Shown: piece after piece, positions 6,148 through 7,947 of the stretch
How the letters are laid out: the number at the start of each line of letters is the position of its first letter
Position numbering within the stretch: the first letter of the stretch is position 1
Assembly: GCA_946042285.1 (NCBI GenBank)
Contig: CAMGDK010000064.1
Span: forward strand, 1-7,947
Source: an uncultured Clostridia bacterium
Lineage (GTDB): Bacteria > Bacillota > Clostridia > Oscillospirales > Acutalibacteraceae
Length of the DNA: 7,947 nt
Reading direction: 5' to 3'
Made by a program: the position numbers and the translations under genes
Notes under the pieces: model-generated
The model's database searches: none
What the model saw: the letters and a program-made list of their open reading frames with translations, nothing else
Told to the model about the DNA's origin: nothing

Positions 6148-7477
6148 TCTTTTTTTCATGGCGATACAAAACCTTAAAAACCGTAAGACAAGAACCATTC
6201 TTACGATTATTGGTGTGATTATCGGAACATGCTCAATTGTAATTATGGTGTCAATCGGAGTAGGTATTGACAAAACAATTACATCGCAATACGATTCAAG
6301 CGCAACCTTAAGTAAAATTGCAGTTTACGGTGCTTTTGACGAAGATGGCAACGATACGGGAATGCAGCTTGATGACAGTGCGGTTGAGCATTTTAGAACA
6401 ATAAAAAATGTCAAAGCGGTTTTTCCGTGCTTTGACGCTTCAAGCTATGTCGAAATAAAAAGAGGAAAGTATACATACAATTATTCAATCAAAGCAGTAG
6501 ATTTCGATTTGATGAAGGTAGCCGGATATACTCTAAACAGTGGGGCGTTTGAAAATGCAGACAAGAGAAATAATGTATTTTTCGGTGAAAATGCCGTAAC
6601 CGGATTTTATGATTCACAGGGTAATTCCGCAAAATACAAGTATGACGAAAACTATAAAATATCTGAAAGTGAAATTGATTACGAAAAAGACAGCTTCACT
6701 ATATCTCCGAAGATAGAATCCTATGATGACACCGGCGCAGTCTATACCGTTCAATCGACACAGTTTTCACCTAAAAAGATTAAATGTGCAGGTGTAATTA
6801 AGAATGACAATAGTATAGATTATGATAGTGGTAGTGCAATCTATATTGATAAGTCTTATGCTTTGGAGCTTATGAAGCAAAGTAAGCTTGCAAGCGGCGG
6901 TAAAAAAGAAAAATTTGCTTATTCAGAGATAAATGTATATGTGGACGGATTGAAGAATGTACCTGAGGTGAAAAAATCTATTCAGGATCTTGGCTTTTCT
7001 TGCAACTCTGATGATGAATCGCTTGAAAGAACAAAGAAGGTAATGAAGGTTGTTCAGCTCATTTTAGGTGCTATCGGTGCAGTTTCCATGTTTGTAGCAG
7101 CATTTGGTATCAGTAATACAATGGTAATGTCTGTTTACGAAAGAACAAAGGAAATCGGCATCATGAAGGTGCTTGGCTGCAATATAAAGGATATTAAAGC
7201 ATTATTTCTTTACGAAGCAGGAACAATCGGTTTGATTGGTGGTTCGATAGGAATGATAATCAGCTATATTCTATCAATTACAGCTAACATAGTCGCCCGA
7301 GCGGTTGCAAAAAGAATGGAGCTTGGTGATGATATTACTGTTTGTGTTTCATCAATTCCTATTTGGCTTGCAGCTTTAGGGATACTGTTTTCTCTTTCGG
7401 TAGGTGTAATAGCCGGTCTTGCACCTGCAAGGCGTTCTGTAAAGGTTAGCGCGCTCACTGCAATACACAATGAATAA
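6134..7477 (+). CDS. ABC transporter permease, MacB/FtsX type
   Basis: A 447-residue permease with the four-helix MacB/FtsX plan. A cytoplasmic amphipathic start (MKRSDLFFMAIQNLKNRKTRT) leads into TM1 at about 22-44. A large extracellular MacB_PCD-like domain spans about 45-305. TM2 (~307-331), TM3 (~361-388) and TM4 (~408-430) form the C-terminal FtsX domain. SVYERTKEIGIMKVLG (333-348) is the typical coupling region facing the ATPase, and PARRSVKVSALTAI (431-444) the typical C-terminal motif. Such permeases act as homodimers, export peptides, lipids or antibiotics, or transmit force to outside partners. The start overlaps the previous gene by 14 bases and only a weak GAAAGG (6114-6119, 14 bases away) precedes it, so translational coupling is likely. 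An alternative ATG at 6158 would remove eight conserved-looking residues. A strong hairpin follows the stop. Confidence 0.93.
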   Translation: MKRSDLFFMAIQNLKNRKTRTILTIIGVIIGTCSIVIMVSIGVGIDKTITSQYDSSATLSKIAVYGAFDEDGNDTGMQLDDSAVEHFRTIKNVKAVFPCFDASSYVEIKRGKYTYNYSIKAVDFDLMKVAGYTLNSGAFENADKRNNVFFGENAVTGFYDSQGNSAKYKYDENYKISESEIDYEKDSFTISPKIESYDDTGAVYTVQSTQFSPKKIKCAGVIKNDNSIDYDSGSAIYIDKSYALELMKQSKLASGGKKEKFAYSEINVYVDGLKNVPEVKKSIQDLGFSCNSDDESLERTKKVMKVVQLILGAIGAVSMFVAAFGISNTMVMSVYERTKEIGIMKVLGCNIKDIKALFLYEAGTIGLIGGSIGMIISYILSITANIVARAVAKRMELGDDITVCVSSIPIWLAALGILFSLSVGVIAGLAPARRSVKVSALTAIHNE

Positions 7478-7478
7478 T

Positions 7479-7520
7479 AAACAAGCGATAGAGATGATTT
7501 CTCACCTCTATCGCTTGTTT
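7479..7520. terminator. Bidirectional hairpin terminator between the ABC operon and hpf
   Basis: A perfect 15-base-pair stem pairs AAACAAGCGATAGAG (7479-7493) with CTCTATCGCTTGTTT (7506-7520). It extends outward by two A-T pairs. After one mismatch, three further inner pairs close a TTTC loop. It starts 2 bases after the permease stop and ends 17 bases before the hpf stop on the other strand. The A-rich left arm and T-rich right arm supply a short T-run in both directions, fitting a shared terminator for two convergent genes. Confidence 0.85.
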
Positions 7521-7537
7521 ATATTACTTTATAAGCT

Positions 7538-7947
7538 TTATTCACAAATCAAAAGTCCGTAGCCTTTGCCTCTTTTATAGATAATCTTTGTCTTGCCGTC
7601 TGCACCGAGATAAACAAAGAAATTGTGACCGAGCATTTCCATTTGAACTATTGCTTCATCATCTGTCATCATATTGAGATTGACAGTTTTCTTTCTTTTA
7701 ATTTCAACCGTTGAAGCATCAAAATCTTCAAAATTATCCATCGAAATCTCTTCCTCAAGCGGTGCAAATGCGTCTGCAAGCTCGTCAATACCGCCTTTTC
7801 TTTTTTTGTCAACAAGATGAGTCTTAAGCTTTCTGAGCTTCCTTTTAAGGTCATCTACTGCCATATCAACAACAGGTTCAATTCTTTGCGCAGTTGCTTC
7901 ACCTCTAATAAATGAGCCGACATTTATAACTGTAATGTCACATTTAT
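7538..7947 (-). CDS. hpf: Ribosome hibernation promoting factor, long form (HPF/RaiA), N-terminus beyond the window
   Basis: HPF binds the 30S decoding centre in stationary phase. The long form's C-terminal domain pairs two ribosomes into inactive 100S dimers. 135 codons are visible. The C-terminal dimerisation domain is recognisable from about the segment EIKRKKTVNLNMMTDDEA through MLGHNFFVYLGADGKTKIIYKR and the end KGYGLLICE. Before it lies an acidic linker. The visible N-terminal part includes IRGEATAQRIEPVVDMAV and KRKLRKLKTHL, the last helix and basic patch of the S30AE-type domain. The reading frame stays open to the right edge without a stop (CDITVINVGSF in frame), so the ATG at 7864 is an internal Met and not the start. 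By comparison with ~175-190-residue family members, some 40-55 N-terminal residues are missing. The gene converges on the ABC operon. Confidence 0.93.
   Translation of the reverse strand, partial: KCDITVINVGSFIRGEATAQRIEPVVDMAVDDLKRKLRKLKTHLVDKKRKGGIDELADAFAPLEEEISMDNFEDFDASTVEIKRKKTVNLNMMTDDEAIVQMEMLGHNFFVYLGADGKTKIIYKRGKGYGLLICE

Noticed and set aside
6137..6156. Small hairpin followed by seven T residues at the start of the permease gene, like an attenuator, or a slippage-prone T7 run.
   Set aside because: The stem is AT-rich with a 3-base loop and few stable pairs. The T-run is explained by codons for Leu-Phe-Phe, and both genes around it are intact.

Overview
The window looks like the end of a draft or metagenomic contig from a low-GC Gram-positive bacterium, most likely a gut-type Clostridia (Oscillospiraceae/Ruminococcaceae-like; the family level is a guess). 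Reasons: AT-rich coding sequence, strong AGGAGG-type ribosome binding sites, textbook sigma-A promoters, a membrane pyrophosphatase of the K+-dependent Na+ type, MscL with a C-terminal zinc ribbon, and a long-form ribosome hibernation factor. The first 28 bases are not biological: they match the Illumina Nextera read-2 adapter with its 19-base Tn5 mosaic end. Genomic sequence therefore starts at base 29, inside mscL.

Layout. Bases 29-1365 (+) hold the 3'-truncated-contig remainder of mscL (its 5' end is missing) and, 38 bases later, an alpha/beta hydrolase of the monoacylglycerol lipase/lysophospholipase type. These converge on hppA (1421-3499, -), a 692-residue ion-pumping membrane pyrophosphatase, with a hairpin terminator between them. 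Bases 3500-3692 are a divergent control region: one sigma-A promoter fires left into hppA and another fires right into a three-gene ABC operon. There is a 10-base-period direct repeat between the promoters and a small palindrome in the right-hand leader.

The ABC operon (3693-7477, +) encodes a MacB/LolD-type ATPase, a secreted repeat protein anchored by one C-terminal membrane helix, and a four-helix MacB/FtsX-type permease. The ATPase and permease should form a mechanotransmission-type transporter. The repeat protein, with three ~127-residue repeats plus a diverged fourth beta-rich domain, is in the middle of the operon where a periplasmic adaptor gene would be expected in a Gram-negative MacAB system. 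Its role is unknown, and this module is the most interesting part of the window. A long hairpin (7479-7520) separates the operon from a convergent hpf/raiA gene, which runs off the right edge.

No tRNA, rRNA, CRISPR array or mobile element was seen, and there is no gene-free stretch above 300 bases. The longest gap is the 193-base divergent region.
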